From the NCBI RefSeq assembly GCF_000218545.1, contig NC_015671.1, positions 1,116,001 to 1,180,000 on the forward strand: a DNA stretch of 64,000 bases, in the 5' to 3' direction. Shown here piece by piece: positions 48,886-57,398 of this stretch. The position numbers and the translations under genes are program-made. The stretch's first letter is position 1. The number at the start of each line of letters is the position of its first letter. The notes beneath the pieces are model-generated. The model was not told where the DNA came from, searched no databases, and was given only the letters and a program-made list of their open reading frames with translations. The DNA is from Cellulomonas gilvus ATCC 13127 (GTDB taxonomy: Bacteria; Actinomycetota; Actinomycetes; Actinomycetales; Cellulomonadaceae).

Positions 48886-49452
48886 TCAGCGGGGGAGCGG
48901 GTCCTCGGCGTGGTGCGCCGCGACGCTCTGCTCGGCCGCGACGACGGCGTCCAACGGCACGACCGGCTGCGCGGCGAGCGCGAGCGCGGCCTCGTCGGAC
49001 GCGTCGTCGCCGCCCGTGAACACGAACCGCTTGTAGCCGACGTACCGCAGCACGGTGCCGAGCGCGATGCCCAGCACGTTGGCGACGTTGTCCGGCACGG
49101 GGCCGTCGAGGTGCAGCACGTACTGCGAGAACGCGAGCGGTGCGGCCGCGATGACCAGGCACAGGCCGTTGATCACGCCGAACAGCAGCAGCTCGCGTCC
49201 GCGGTGGGTCGTGCGCTGGTGCGAGAACGTCCACAGGCGGTTGCCCACCCAGGACACGAGCGTCGCGACCACGGCCGCGACCACCTTGGCCGTGATCGGC
49301 TTGGCGCCCAGCAGCTCGCCCGGCCCGAACCGCAGCAGGTTGTACAGCCCGAGGTCCACGACGAAGGCCACACCGCCGACGGACAGGAAGCGCGCGAGCT
49401 CGACGACCCGCGCCCAACGGGCGGGCCCGAGCAGCGTCGCGGGGTTGGTCAC
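48886..49452 (-). CDS. GtrA-family membrane protein
   Basis: 188 residues with four membrane segments: FLSVGGVAFVVDLGLYNLL, VVAAVVATLVSWVGNRLWTF, LLLFGVINGLCLVIAAAPLAF and NVLGIALGTVLRYVGYKRFVF. This is the GtrA layout, linked to flipping or transfer of lipid-linked sugars for cell-surface polymers. GTG at 49452 was chosen because TATCGT lies seven bases upstream (leaderless); GTG at 49461 gives three more residues. It converges on manA with a 10-base gap. Confidence 0.88.
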   Translation of the reverse strand: MTNPATLLGPARWARVVELARFLSVGGVAFVVDLGLYNLLRFGPGELLGAKPITAKVVAAVVATLVSWVGNRLWTFSHQRTTHRGRELLLFGVINGLCLVIAAAPLAFSQYVLHLDGPVPDNVANVLGIALGTVLRYVGYKRFVFTGGDDASDEAALALAAQPVVPLDAVVAAEQSVAAHHAEDPLPR

Positions 49453-49535
49453 GCCCGACACGATAGCCCGTGGGCCCGGGCGTGACGCCGGACGCCCGCC
49501 CGCCCGGCGGACCTACTCGGTTAAGGTCAACGCCC

Positions 49536-50723
49536 GTGAGTGCACCCGTGGTGGCCGTGGTCGGTGGTGGGCAGCTGGCCCGCATGATGGCGCCCGCGGC
49601 CGGCGCGCTCGGCGTGCACCTGCGCGTGCTCGTCGAGAGCCCGTCCGCGTCCGCCGCGCAGGTCGTCGTCGACGCACCCGTGGGCGCCGCGGCGGACGAG
49701 GCGGCGGTGACCGACCTCGCGCGTGGCGCGCACGCCCTCACGTTCGAGCACGAGCACGTGCCGAACGCGCTGCTCGAGCGCCTGGCGGCCGACGGCGTCG
49801 CGGTGCGCCCGGGCGCCGCCGCGCTCGTGCACGCGCAGGACAAGATCGTCATGCGGACACGTCTGACGGAGCTGGGCGTGCCGTGTCCCCGCTGGTCCCC
49901 GATCGGCTCACGCGAGGACCTGGCCGCGTTCCTGACCGAGACCGGCGGGTCGGCCGTGGTCAAGACCGCCCGGGGCGGCTACGACGGCAAGGGCGTCCGC
50001 GTCGTGCACGCGGCCGACGAGGCCGACGACTGGCTCGCCGCGGCCGCGGCACCCGGCGGTGTGCCGCTCCTGGTTGAGGAGAAGGTGCCCTACACGCGTG
50101 AGCTCGCCGTGCTCGTCGCGCGCCGCCCGTCGGGGGAGGTGCGCGCCTGGCCCGTCGTCGAGTCGGTGCAGCGGGACGGCGTGTGCGCCGAGGTGATCGC
50201 GCCCGCGCCCGGGCTCGCCGAGGCCACGCGTGCGCAGGCGGTCGACGTCGCGGTGCGCGTCGCCGAGGGCCTCGGCGTGGTGGGAGTGCTGGCGGTCGAG
50301 CTGTTCGAGGTCGCGGCGGACAGGCCGGACGGCGCGCCGCGCGTCCTGGTGAACGAGCTCGCGATGCGACCGCACAACTCGGGTCACTGGACCATCGACG
50401 GCGCCGTCACCAGCCAGTTCGAGCAGCACCTGCGCGCGGTGCTCGACCTGCCGCTCGGGGACGTCACCCCGCGCGCGCGCTGGACCGTGATGGCCAACGT
50501 CCTGGGCAGCACGCGGGCCGAGCTCACCGACGCGCTCCCGGCCGTCGCGGCGCTCGACCCGGGTGCCAAGGTGCACCTGTACGGCAAGGACGTGCGGCCG
50601 GGCCGCAAGCTCGGGCACGTCAACGTGAGCGGCGACGACCTGGCGGACGTGCGGGCCCGCGCGCTCGCCGCCGCGGCGGTCCTGCGCGGCGAGGACCCGG
50701 CAGCATCGACGGACGGAGACTGA
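49536..50723 (+). CDS. purK: N5-carboxyaminoimidazole ribonucleotide synthase
   Basis: 395 residues of the ATP-grasp superfamily. [22 protein letters not shown] at the start, [40 protein letters not shown] and [17 protein letters not shown] are PurK signatures. It carboxylates AIR with ATP and bicarbonate in purine synthesis; the product goes to PurE, encoded two bases downstream. The GTG at 49536 begins directly at the Rossmann-like strand. Confidence 0.95.
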   Translation: MSAPVVAVVGGGQLARMMAPAAGALGVHLRVLVESPSASAAQVVVDAPVGAAADEAAVTDLARGAHALTFEHEHVPNALLERLAADGVAVRPGAAALVHAQDKIVMRTRLTELGVPCPRWSPIGSREDLAAFLTETGGSAVVKTARGGYDGKGVRVVHAADEADDWLAAAAAPGGVPLLVEEKVPYTRELAVLVARRPSGEVRAWPVVESVQRDGVCAEVIAPAPGLAEATRAQAVDVAVRVAEGLGVVGVLAVELFEVAADRPDGAPRVLVNELAMRPHNSGHWTIDGAVTSQFEQHLRAVLDLPLGDVTPRARWTVMANVLGSTRAELTDALPAVAALDPGAKVHLYGKDVRPGRKLGHVNVSGDDLADVRARALAAAAVLRGEDPAASTDGD

Positions 50724-50725
50724 CC

Positions 50726-51271
50726 ATGGCAGCACCGACCACCGCACCCACGACCGGTGCACCCGCCGCCGCGGTCGTCGGCATCGTGATGGGCTCGGAC
50801 TCCGACTGGCCCGTCATGCAGGCCGCGGCCGACGCGCTGGCCGAGTTCGGCGTCGCGGTCGAGGTGGACGTCGTGTCCGCGCACCGGCAGCCGGACAAGA
50901 TGATCGCCTACGGGCGCGACGCCGCGGCCCGCGGGCTCCGCGTGATCGTCGCGGGTGCGGGCGGGGCCGCGCACCTGCCCGGGATGCTGGCCGCGGTCAC
51001 GACGCTGCCCGTGATCGGGGTGCCCGTGCCGCTGCGCCACCTGGACGGCATGGACTCGCTGCTGTCGATCGTGCAGATGCCCGCGGGCGTGCCGGTCGCG
51101 ACCGTGTCCGTCGGCGGTGCGCGCAACGCGGGGCTGCTCGCGGTCCGGATCCTGGCGTCGGGCAGCGACGACGAGGCCGCGCGCCTCGCCGCGGCGATGA
51201 GCGCGTTCCAGGACGACCTGCGCGCGCAGGCCGACGCCAAGGGCGAGCGCCTGCGGGCGTCCCGCGGCTGA
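50726..51271 (+). CDS. purE: N5-carboxyaminoimidazole ribonucleotide mutase
   Basis: 181 residues. [59 protein letters not shown] and [13 protein letters not shown] are the class I PurE signatures, including the catalytic His in SAHR. It converts N5-CAIR to CAIR. The ATG follows the purK stop by two bases, and GGACGGAG overlaps the end of purK as ribosome site. Confidence 0.95.
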   Translation: MAAPTTAPTTGAPAAAVVGIVMGSDSDWPVMQAAADALAEFGVAVEVDVVSAHRQPDKMIAYGRDAAARGLRVIVAGAGGAAHLPGMLAAVTTLPVIGVPVPLRHLDGMDSLLSIVQMPAGVPVATVSVGGARNAGLLAVRILASGSDDEAARLAAAMSAFQDDLRAQADAKGERLRASRG

Positions 51272-51311
51272 AGGGGCTCGCGCCGGTCGGGCCGGGAGCG
51301 AGCGCTCGGGC

Positions 51312-52502
51312 CTAGGTGCCGGGGCGCGTGTAGCGCAGCACGACCAACGAGTCCGTCGGCGCGGCGACCTGCTCGAGGCCGTCGATCTCGTCGAGCCACC
51401 GCGTGACCGCGGCCTTCTCGTCGTCCCGCGCAGCGTCGTCCAGGAGGACCCAGGCCCGGTCGGCGAGCTGGTCGACCAGCACGGGCAGGGCGGGGTAGCG
51501 CGCCAGCGGTGCCGTGCGCTCGGGCGGTCCGTCGACCAGCAGGACGTCGATCTCGCGGAGGTCGGCGAGCGCGCCGCGGTCGTACCACGGCTGGTCGGTG
51601 GTCGGCAGGCCGACGGACGTCAGCGGCGCGAGGCGGACCTCGACGGTGCCGTCGAGCCCGTGCGCGGCGACCGCGGTCGTCGTCGCGTCTGCGTACTCCT
51701 CGAGGTGGTCCAGCGCGACGACCCGGCCACCCGCGCTCTCGGCGAGGTAGCCGAGCCAGACGGTCGACGTCCCGCTGCCGAGCTCGACGACCGTCGTCGG
51801 TCCGGCGTCCCGCACGAGCGTCACGAGGTGCAGGAGGTTGCGCGCGCTCATCGCGAAGCCGCCCGTGGGCGGGAGCGGCGCCCGCGCGGAGACGAGCGGG
51901 TGGAGCTGGAGGGTCGCGTCGATGTTGCGGACCGCCTCGACGATGAGGTCTCGCGTCGCGAACCGGTCGGCGGGCACCCGCTTCGTCAGCGTCACGACGT
52001 CGGCCGTGAGCCTGTCGACCGCCGCGGGCAGTCCGGAGGTGGCCGCGGCGAGCTCGTGGACGTCCTGGACCTCGAGCCGGACGCGCTCGGTGGAGAGCAG
52101 CAGGCGCCGCTCCGCCGCCTCGAGGCGGGTCAGCGTCCTGTCGCCGCCACCGGCCTCGCCGACGATCTTGCGCAGCCCGGCCGCGCCCACGGTCTTGTCC
52201 CCGACGCGCTCCACACGACGAGCGGTGCGGCTCTCGAGCCGGTCGATGCGACCGGCGAGGCCGTCGAACCGCGCGGTCAGCTCCCGGGCTGCCGCACGCT
52301 GGTCACGTGCGGACCGGGTGAGCGCCGCGCGGACCGCGGCGGTGCGGCGGAACGACTCCGCGGTCAGGCCTGCGGCGCTGCCGAGGACGAGCAGCCCGAG
52401 CGTGAGGGCCCACCGGGTCTCGTCGACTGCCGCGAGGACGGCCGCGGCGGTTGCGACGAGGGCCAGCACAGGCGCGAGTGAACGCAGGACGAGCTTCTTC
52501 AT
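51312..52502 (-). CDS. Membrane-tethered coiled-coil SAM-dependent methyltransferase
   Basis: 396 residues. Two membrane segments at the N-terminus (LVLRSLAPVLALVATAAAVLAAV and ALTLGLLVLGSAAGLTAE) are followed by about 130 residues of charged helix with coiled-coil character (AARELTARFDGLAGRIDRLESRTARRVERV). The C-terminal 195 or so residues form a class I methyltransferase. Motif I is VVELGSGTSTVWLGYLAE, an acidic ribose-binding residue is in VVALDHLEEYADATT, and IDVLLVDGPPE follows. It resembles Methyltransf_24 proteins of polysaccharide loci. The stop codon is TAG. Its position beside glycosyltransferases suggests that it methylates a surface glycan near the membrane. Confidence 0.78.
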   Translation of the reverse strand: MKKLVLRSLAPVLALVATAAAVLAAVDETRWALTLGLLVLGSAAGLTAESFRRTAAVRAALTRSARDQRAAARELTARFDGLAGRIDRLESRTARRVERVGDKTVGAAGLRKIVGEAGGGDRTLTRLEAAERRLLLSTERVRLEVQDVHELAAATSGLPAAVDRLTADVVTLTKRVPADRFATRDLIVEAVRNIDATLQLHPLVSARAPLPPTGGFAMSARNLLHLVTLVRDAGPTTVVELGSGTSTVWLGYLAESAGGRVVALDHLEEYADATTTAVAAHGLDGTVEVRLAPLTSVGLPTTDQPWYDRGALADLREIDVLLVDGPPERTAPLARYPALPVLVDQLADRAWVLLDDAARDDEKAAVTRWLDEIDGLEQVAAPTDSLVVLRYTRPGT

Positions 52503-52647
52503 GGGGAGTCAGGTCACCAACTTCGAATCGGCTCGGCTACGTCGCGGCGGCGGCGTGAGTCTACACTCGGGGCGCTTGCGCGAGTGCTGGTCACGGGCGT
52601 GGGAGCGGGGGGACGTGCCACGAGTGGCCGGATGGACGGAGTGCAGG

Positions 52648-55002
52648 ATGACGGGGACTGCCGACCGTTCGACAGCGGTCGCCCGGCAGGTCGTCGAGCA
52701 GTGGTCCCACCGGTTCGCGGAGTTCGACCACGAGGCCGTCGAGCGCACCGCGCTCCGCACGAGGTCGACCGACGTCCGCGAGGTGCTCGCCCACGCAGCG
52801 GCCGGCCGCGGCTTCGCCGAGACGCTCGCGCTCGTGGCGGCCGGCGGGCTCGAGCACGTCCACGAGCCCCGCTGGCTCGAGAGCCTCGCGCTCGTCGTCG
52901 GCCTGCAGGACCTCGAGGAGTCCGACACCGCGGACGCGTGCGCGCTGTACCGCGCGTTGGCGCTGGCGCACGGCCCGACGTGGCTCGAGCTCCGGCACCG
53001 GATCGCCTACGCCGAGCTGCTCCTCATCGCGGACGAGCGCCAGGAGGCCGCCGCGTTCGTCGACGCAGCGCTGGACGGGGTGGATCAGGGGAAGTTCCTC
53101 CGGGTCGACCTCCACAACCCGGCGCACGGTGGCGACCCTGCCGCGTGGACCGATGCGTGGCGCCAGCGGTTCGAGGAACGTGGGCTCCCCGCCCCGACGG
53201 TCGACGAGTCGGCGGCCACGCGGTTCGACGGGCTGGTCGCGCCGCGTGTGCCCGTGCGGACGGGAGGGCCGTTCGTCTCGGTGGTGATGACGGCCTTCCG
53301 GCCGGGTGCCGACCTGCTGGTGGCCGCCCGCTCGATCCTGGCGCAGTCCTGGCGGAACCTCGAGCTCATCGTGGTCGACGACGCGTCGGGCCCGGAGTTC
53401 GACGACGTGCTGCGCGCGGTCGAGGGGCTCGACGACCGGGTCGAGGTCGTGCGGCTGGAGACCAACGGTGGGACGTATCGCGCGCGGAACGTCGGCATCG
53501 AGCACGCGCGGGGATCGATCGTCGCGGGGATGGACTCGGACGACTGGTCGCACCCGCTCCGGCTCGAGCTGCAGCTGCGCCCGTTCCTCGACGATCCCGA
53601 CGTCGTCGCGACGCGCTGCCGCGCCTGGACCGTCAGCCCGGCGCTGCACCTGCACCGTCGTGGCGTCTGGCCCGAGCGGTGGTGCGAGGGCTCGCTGATG
53701 TTCCGCCGCGACATCGTGCGGGCGCTGGGCGGCTACGTCGACGCGCGCAAGTCGGCCGACAGCGAGCTCGTCGGCCGCCTGAGGGCGGCGGGACGGACCG
53801 TCGTCGACGTGCCGCTGCCGCTGTGGATCACGCGGATCACGCCCGAGACGCTCTCACGCGCCGACTTCCGTGCGGGATGGCACCACCCCGCACGCGTCAC
53901 GATGCGTGGCTCGTGGGAGGGCTGGCACGCCCGTGTCCGGGAGGGTGCGCGCAGCGCGGTCGCCGACGGCTCGTCGCCGCACGTCCCGGACCGGCTCGCG
54001 GCGGCGCCCGCGGTCGAGCCACGGTACGACCTCGTGCTCGTGGGCGACTGGCGGTTCGACACGCCCGCGGCCCGGCAGTGGTCCGAGCTCGCCGGGTCGG
54101 CTGCTCGCGCCGGACTGCGCGTGGCCGTGTGCCAGATGGACGACCCGTGGACGCCGGTGAAGCCGATCTGGGCCCCGGCCGGCGCAGCGGTCGAGCTCGC
54201 GACCGACGGCGTGGTCGGCCTCGTGAGCCTGGACGACGCGCGAGCCGCGCGCCTCCTGCTGGTCGTGGACGCCCGTTCGCTCGTGCTCGTGGACCGCGCC
54301 GCGAGCAGCGGGCTGCGAGCCGACCGCGTCGCCGTGGTCGGCTCGGCCGTGCAGGGGTGGGACGCGCCGACGTGCGAGCGCGCGGCGCAGCAGCTCTGGG
54401 GTGTGCCCGTGACGTGGCTCCCGACCAGCGCAGCGGTCCGGTCCCGGCTCCTGGCCGACGGTGCGGCGCTCCACCACCGGGAGCTCGCGGCGACCGTGGA
54501 CCCCGGCGCGTGGCGCCGGGCACCAGCGGTGCGGCATCGGCGCCCGGCGGCGGTGGGCGCGCTCGTCGGCCGTCGTGAGGGGCGCTGGACCGTGCCGGGC
54601 GGGCTCGATCGAGGGCCGGAGGCCGGGACCGCGGTCGTCCACGTCGCGGACCGCCTGGTCGAAGGGCGCGTCGAGGGTTCACGCAGGCGCGACCTCGCGC
54701 TGCTCCGTGGCAGCGACATCCCGTACCGCGAGCTCCTCGCGCTGATCGACGTGCTGGTGCTCGACCCGGGGCTCGAGCAGGTCGAGCGCATCGCGCTGGA
54801 GTGCGCGGCTGCAGGCGTGGTCGTGACCGCCGAGACGTCCGACGGCATGCCCGGCGTGGTGCCGTGGCGGGAGGTGCAGCGGGCGTGGTCGGACGCGCGA
54901 GCGCTCGCGCGGCTGAGGTCGCAGGCGGCCATCGGCCTCGAGGCGCACGCCGTCACGACGGCGGTCGCCACGCTGCACGAGCTGATCGGGGCGGAGCGGT
55001 GA
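52648..55002 (+). CDS. Large glycosyltransferase: GT2 domain plus a C-terminal GT-B-like region
   Basis: 784 residues. About 200 helical residues with repeat-like character precede a GT2 (GT-A) domain starting at about 207 (VSVVMTAFRPGADLLVAARSILAQSW, VVDDASGPE). The nucleotide-sugar/metal motif is DSDDW at about 295, and the acceptor-side motif RVWPERWCEGSLMFRRD-like region follows. From about 459 a second region (YDLVLVGDWRFDTPAARQWSELAGSAARAGLRVAV to IDVLVLDPGLEQVERIALECAAAGVVVTAE) has the alternating fold of a GT-B glycosyltransferase. The ATG at 52648 has GGACGGAG upstream; GTG at 52615 with GGGGGGA is possible. It likely builds a surface polymer. Confidence 0.82.
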   Translation: MTGTADRSTAVARQVVEQWSHRFAEFDHEAVERTALRTRSTDVREVLAHAAAGRGFAETLALVAAGGLEHVHEPRWLESLALVVGLQDLEESDTADACALYRALALAHGPTWLELRHRIAYAELLLIADERQEAAAFVDAALDGVDQGKFLRVDLHNPAHGGDPAAWTDAWRQRFEERGLPAPTVDESAATRFDGLVAPRVPVRTGGPFVSVVMTAFRPGADLLVAARSILAQSWRNLELIVVDDASGPEFDDVLRAVEGLDDRVEVVRLETNGGTYRARNVGIEHARGSIVAGMDSDDWSHPLRLELQLRPFLDDPDVVATRCRAWTVSPALHLHRRGVWPERWCEGSLMFRRDIVRALGGYVDARKSADSELVGRLRAAGRTVVDVPLPLWITRITPETLSRADFRAGWHHPARVTMRGSWEGWHARVREGARSAVADGSSPHVPDRLAAAPAVEPRYDLVLVGDWRFDTPAARQWSELAGSAARAGLRVAVCQMDDPWTPVKPIWAPAGAAVELATDGVVGLVSLDDARAARLLLVVDARSLVLVDRAASSGLRADRVAVVGSAVQGWDAPTCERAAQQLWGVPVTWLPTSAAVRSRLLADGAALHHRELAATVDPGAWRRAPAVRHRRPAAVGALVGRREGRWTVPGGLDRGPEAGTAVVHVADRLVEGRVEGSRRRDLALLRGSDIPYRELLALIDVLVLDPGLEQVERIALECAAAGVVVTAETSDGMPGVVPWREVQRAWSDARALARLRSQAAIGLEAHAVTTAVATLHELIGAER

Positions 55003-57377
55003 GCGCATCGCAGCCGGGGGTCCAGGACGTCGAGGTGCTGGCGCGCCTCGCGGATCGCCTGACGTCGTTCGGCCGGCGCGGACCTTCGGTGCTCGTCTCG
55101 ACCGCGCTGCGTACGCGGGCCGCGGGCATGCTCGACCTCGCGGCGTTCCTCGCCTCGCGGCGGACCGCGACGTATCCCGAGATCGCGCGGGCGCTCGACG
55201 CCGGCGTGCCGCTGGAGCTCGACCCCGAGTGGTCGGTCGCGCTGGCGAAGGTGGCGGCCCTGCAGCGCGACTCCGACGCCGAGCACGGCCGTGCCCTGCG
55301 CCTGCTCGACACCGTCACGTCCGACGACCCCGACGTGTGGTGGCTCACCGCGACGCTGCAGGCCGCGCTGGGCCGGGGGGCCGAGCTCCTGCGGTTCCTC
55401 GAGGACCGGCCCGGAACCCCGCACGCCGACCTGCTGCGCCTCGATGTGCTGAACCCGTTCGGACCGTCGTCGCTCGCGGACGGCTCGTCCTGGCGCGCGG
55501 GTCTCGCCACGTACTTCACGGATCACGGTCTGGCGCCCGTGCAGGTTGCCGACGGCGAGGCAGACTCCCCGCTCGACCGGCTGACCTCACCTCTGCGTGC
55601 CGGCACCGTCCGGGGGCCGCTCGTCACGGTGGTGACCACGACGTACCGGCCCGGCCCGGAGCTGCTGGGCTCCGTCCGGTCGATCCTCGCCCAGACGTGG
55701 GCGGATCTCGAGCTCCTCGTGGTGGACGACGCGTCGGGGCCTGACCACGACGCGCTCCTCGACCGGGTCGAGGCGATGGACCCGCGCGTCCGGGTGCTGC
55801 GACTGCCGGAGAACGGTGGCACCTACCTCGCCCGGAACGCGGCGCTCGCGGTGGCGCAGGGCGTGTACGTCACCGGGCAGGACGACGACGACTGGGCGCA
55901 TCCCCAGCGGATCGAGCGCCAGATGGAGCCGCTCCTGCGGGGTGAGGCGAGGTCGTCGATCGCGCTGGCGCTGCGGGCCACCTCCGACCTGCGCCTCACG
56001 AAGCCGGGCGGACGGCCCGTGGCGGTGCACCAGCCGACGTTCCTGGCGGAGCGCGACGTCCTGCGCGAGGTCGGCGGGTACCTGCACGCGCGCAAGGGCG
56101 CCGATCGTGAGCTCGTCGAGCGGGTCACCCAGGCGTCCGGCCGCTCGCCGCACCTCGTCGAGCTCCCGCTGTCGGTGTACCGGCTCACTGCCTCGTCGCT
56201 GTCCCGTGCCGAGTTCGGGCCGGGATGGGCGCACACCTCCCGGCTCGCGCTGTGGGCGCTCGCCGACCGTGCTCACGAACGCGCGGTCGAGGCGGGTGAG
56301 CCCTTTGCGACCGTCGTCGAGCGCGTGGCGGTCCCGCAACGGTTCGCGATCAGCAGCACGACTCCCCGCCTCGACGTCGTGCTGGTGGCGGACCTCCTGT
56401 GCCCGAAGGGCGGCCGGCACCCGTTGGTCGGTCCGGTCGAGGCCCTCGTGCACGCAGGTCTGCGGGTCGGGCTCGCGCATGTCGAGGACGCCCGACGATT
56501 CGCACGCGGTCGCGCGTCGTGGAGCGAGGACCTGCTGGACCTGGTGAACAGCAGAGCCGTGGACCTGCTCGCGTTCGACGACACCGCGGACGTCGCGCTC
56601 GTGCTCGTGCCGGACGCGGGGATGCTGCAGACGCCGCCCCCCGCGCCGGTGCAGTGGCACGTGGGTGAGCTGGTGCTCCTCGACGCGTTCGACGGTCGTC
56701 AGGGTGCCGACACGGCGCCGAGAAGCGCACCCGAGTGCCACGAGCACGCGCGTCGGATCTTCGGGGTCGAGCCGCGGTGGGCAGCGCGGACCGCGGGCAC
56801 GCGCGACTGGCTCCGGGTGGAGGTGCCGCGCGCCGGCATCGACGAGGAGCTCGTGCCGCATCCTGTCGAGGCCGCGTCGCGCCCGCGCCGTGTCCCCGGC
56901 GCGGGCCGGGTCGTCGGCGCCGTGCTGAACGGGGTCGACCCCGCGGTCCTGGGCGTGCTCGCACGGTTGACGTGCATGGGGTGGGACGTGCGGCTGCTCG
57001 CCCCGCCCGAGGTCGTGGCAGCGGCCCGTCGGGAGTGCCCCGCGCTCGCGACCGCCGCTCACGCCTGGACGGACGAGCTCACGGTGGCCGACTTCGTCGC
57101 GGGGCTCGACCACATCACCGTCGCGGCCGAGCGCGACCTGCTCGGGCACGTGGTCGAGGCCGAGGCGTTGGCCGCGGGCGTCGTCCCCGTCGTCGGGCGG
57201 CGCAGGGCGTCGTGGCCCGCGGGGCTCGGGCTGAGCGTCGACGCGGCGGCACGCAGCACCGCGGCCGAGTACGCGCGGCAGTCCGCGACCGCACGGGAGC
57301 ACGCCGCGGCGCACCACGGCGGACCCGGGTGGGCGGCCTGGGTGGCGAACCGCGTCCGTGGCCTCAAGACGGCGTAG
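54999..57377 (+). CDS. Large glycosyltransferase, tandem paralogue of the preceding gene
   Basis: 792 residues, collinear with its neighbour. An N-terminal helical region (1-200) is followed by a GT2 domain from about 207 (VTVVTTTYRPGPELLGSVRSILAQTW, VVDDASGPDHD) with the metal motif QDDDDW at about 292. From about 457 a GT-B-like region starts LDVVLVADLLCPKGGRHPLVGPVEALVHAGLRVGLAHVED. GTG overlaps the previous stop (GTGA), with GGGGCGGAG ahead. Shared spacing of all parts points to tandem duplication with divergence of specificity. The end runs into a convergent gene after 21 bases. Confidence 0.82.
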   Translation: MSASQPGVQDVEVLARLADRLTSFGRRGPSVLVSTALRTRAAGMLDLAAFLASRRTATYPEIARALDAGVPLELDPEWSVALAKVAALQRDSDAEHGRALRLLDTVTSDDPDVWWLTATLQAALGRGAELLRFLEDRPGTPHADLLRLDVLNPFGPSSLADGSSWRAGLATYFTDHGLAPVQVADGEADSPLDRLTSPLRAGTVRGPLVTVVTTTYRPGPELLGSVRSILAQTWADLELLVVDDASGPDHDALLDRVEAMDPRVRVLRLPENGGTYLARNAALAVAQGVYVTGQDDDDWAHPQRIERQMEPLLRGEARSSIALALRATSDLRLTKPGGRPVAVHQPTFLAERDVLREVGGYLHARKGADRELVERVTQASGRSPHLVELPLSVYRLTASSLSRAEFGPGWAHTSRLALWALADRAHERAVEAGEPFATVVERVAVPQRFAISSTTPRLDVVLVADLLCPKGGRHPLVGPVEALVHAGLRVGLAHVEDARRFARGRASWSEDLLDLVNSRAVDLLAFDDTADVALVLVPDAGMLQTPPPAPVQWHVGELVLLDAFDGRQGADTAPRSAPECHEHARRIFGVEPRWAARTAGTRDWLRVEVPRAGIDEELVPHPVEAASRPRRVPGAGRVVGAVLNGVDPAVLGVLARLTCMGWDVRLLAPPEVVAAARRECPALATAAHAWTDELTVADFVAGLDHITVAAERDLLGHVVEAEALAAGVVPVVGRRRASWPAGLGLSVDAAARSTAAEYARQSATAREHAAAHHGGPGWAAWVANRVRGLKTA

Positions 57378-57398
57378 GACGCGGCCGCACGCTAGGGG

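Noticed and set aside
51290-51310. GAGCGAGCGCTC palindrome after purE as a terminator or operator
   Set aside because: The possible stem leaves a loop of about two bases, and the similarity to CelR boxes is poor.
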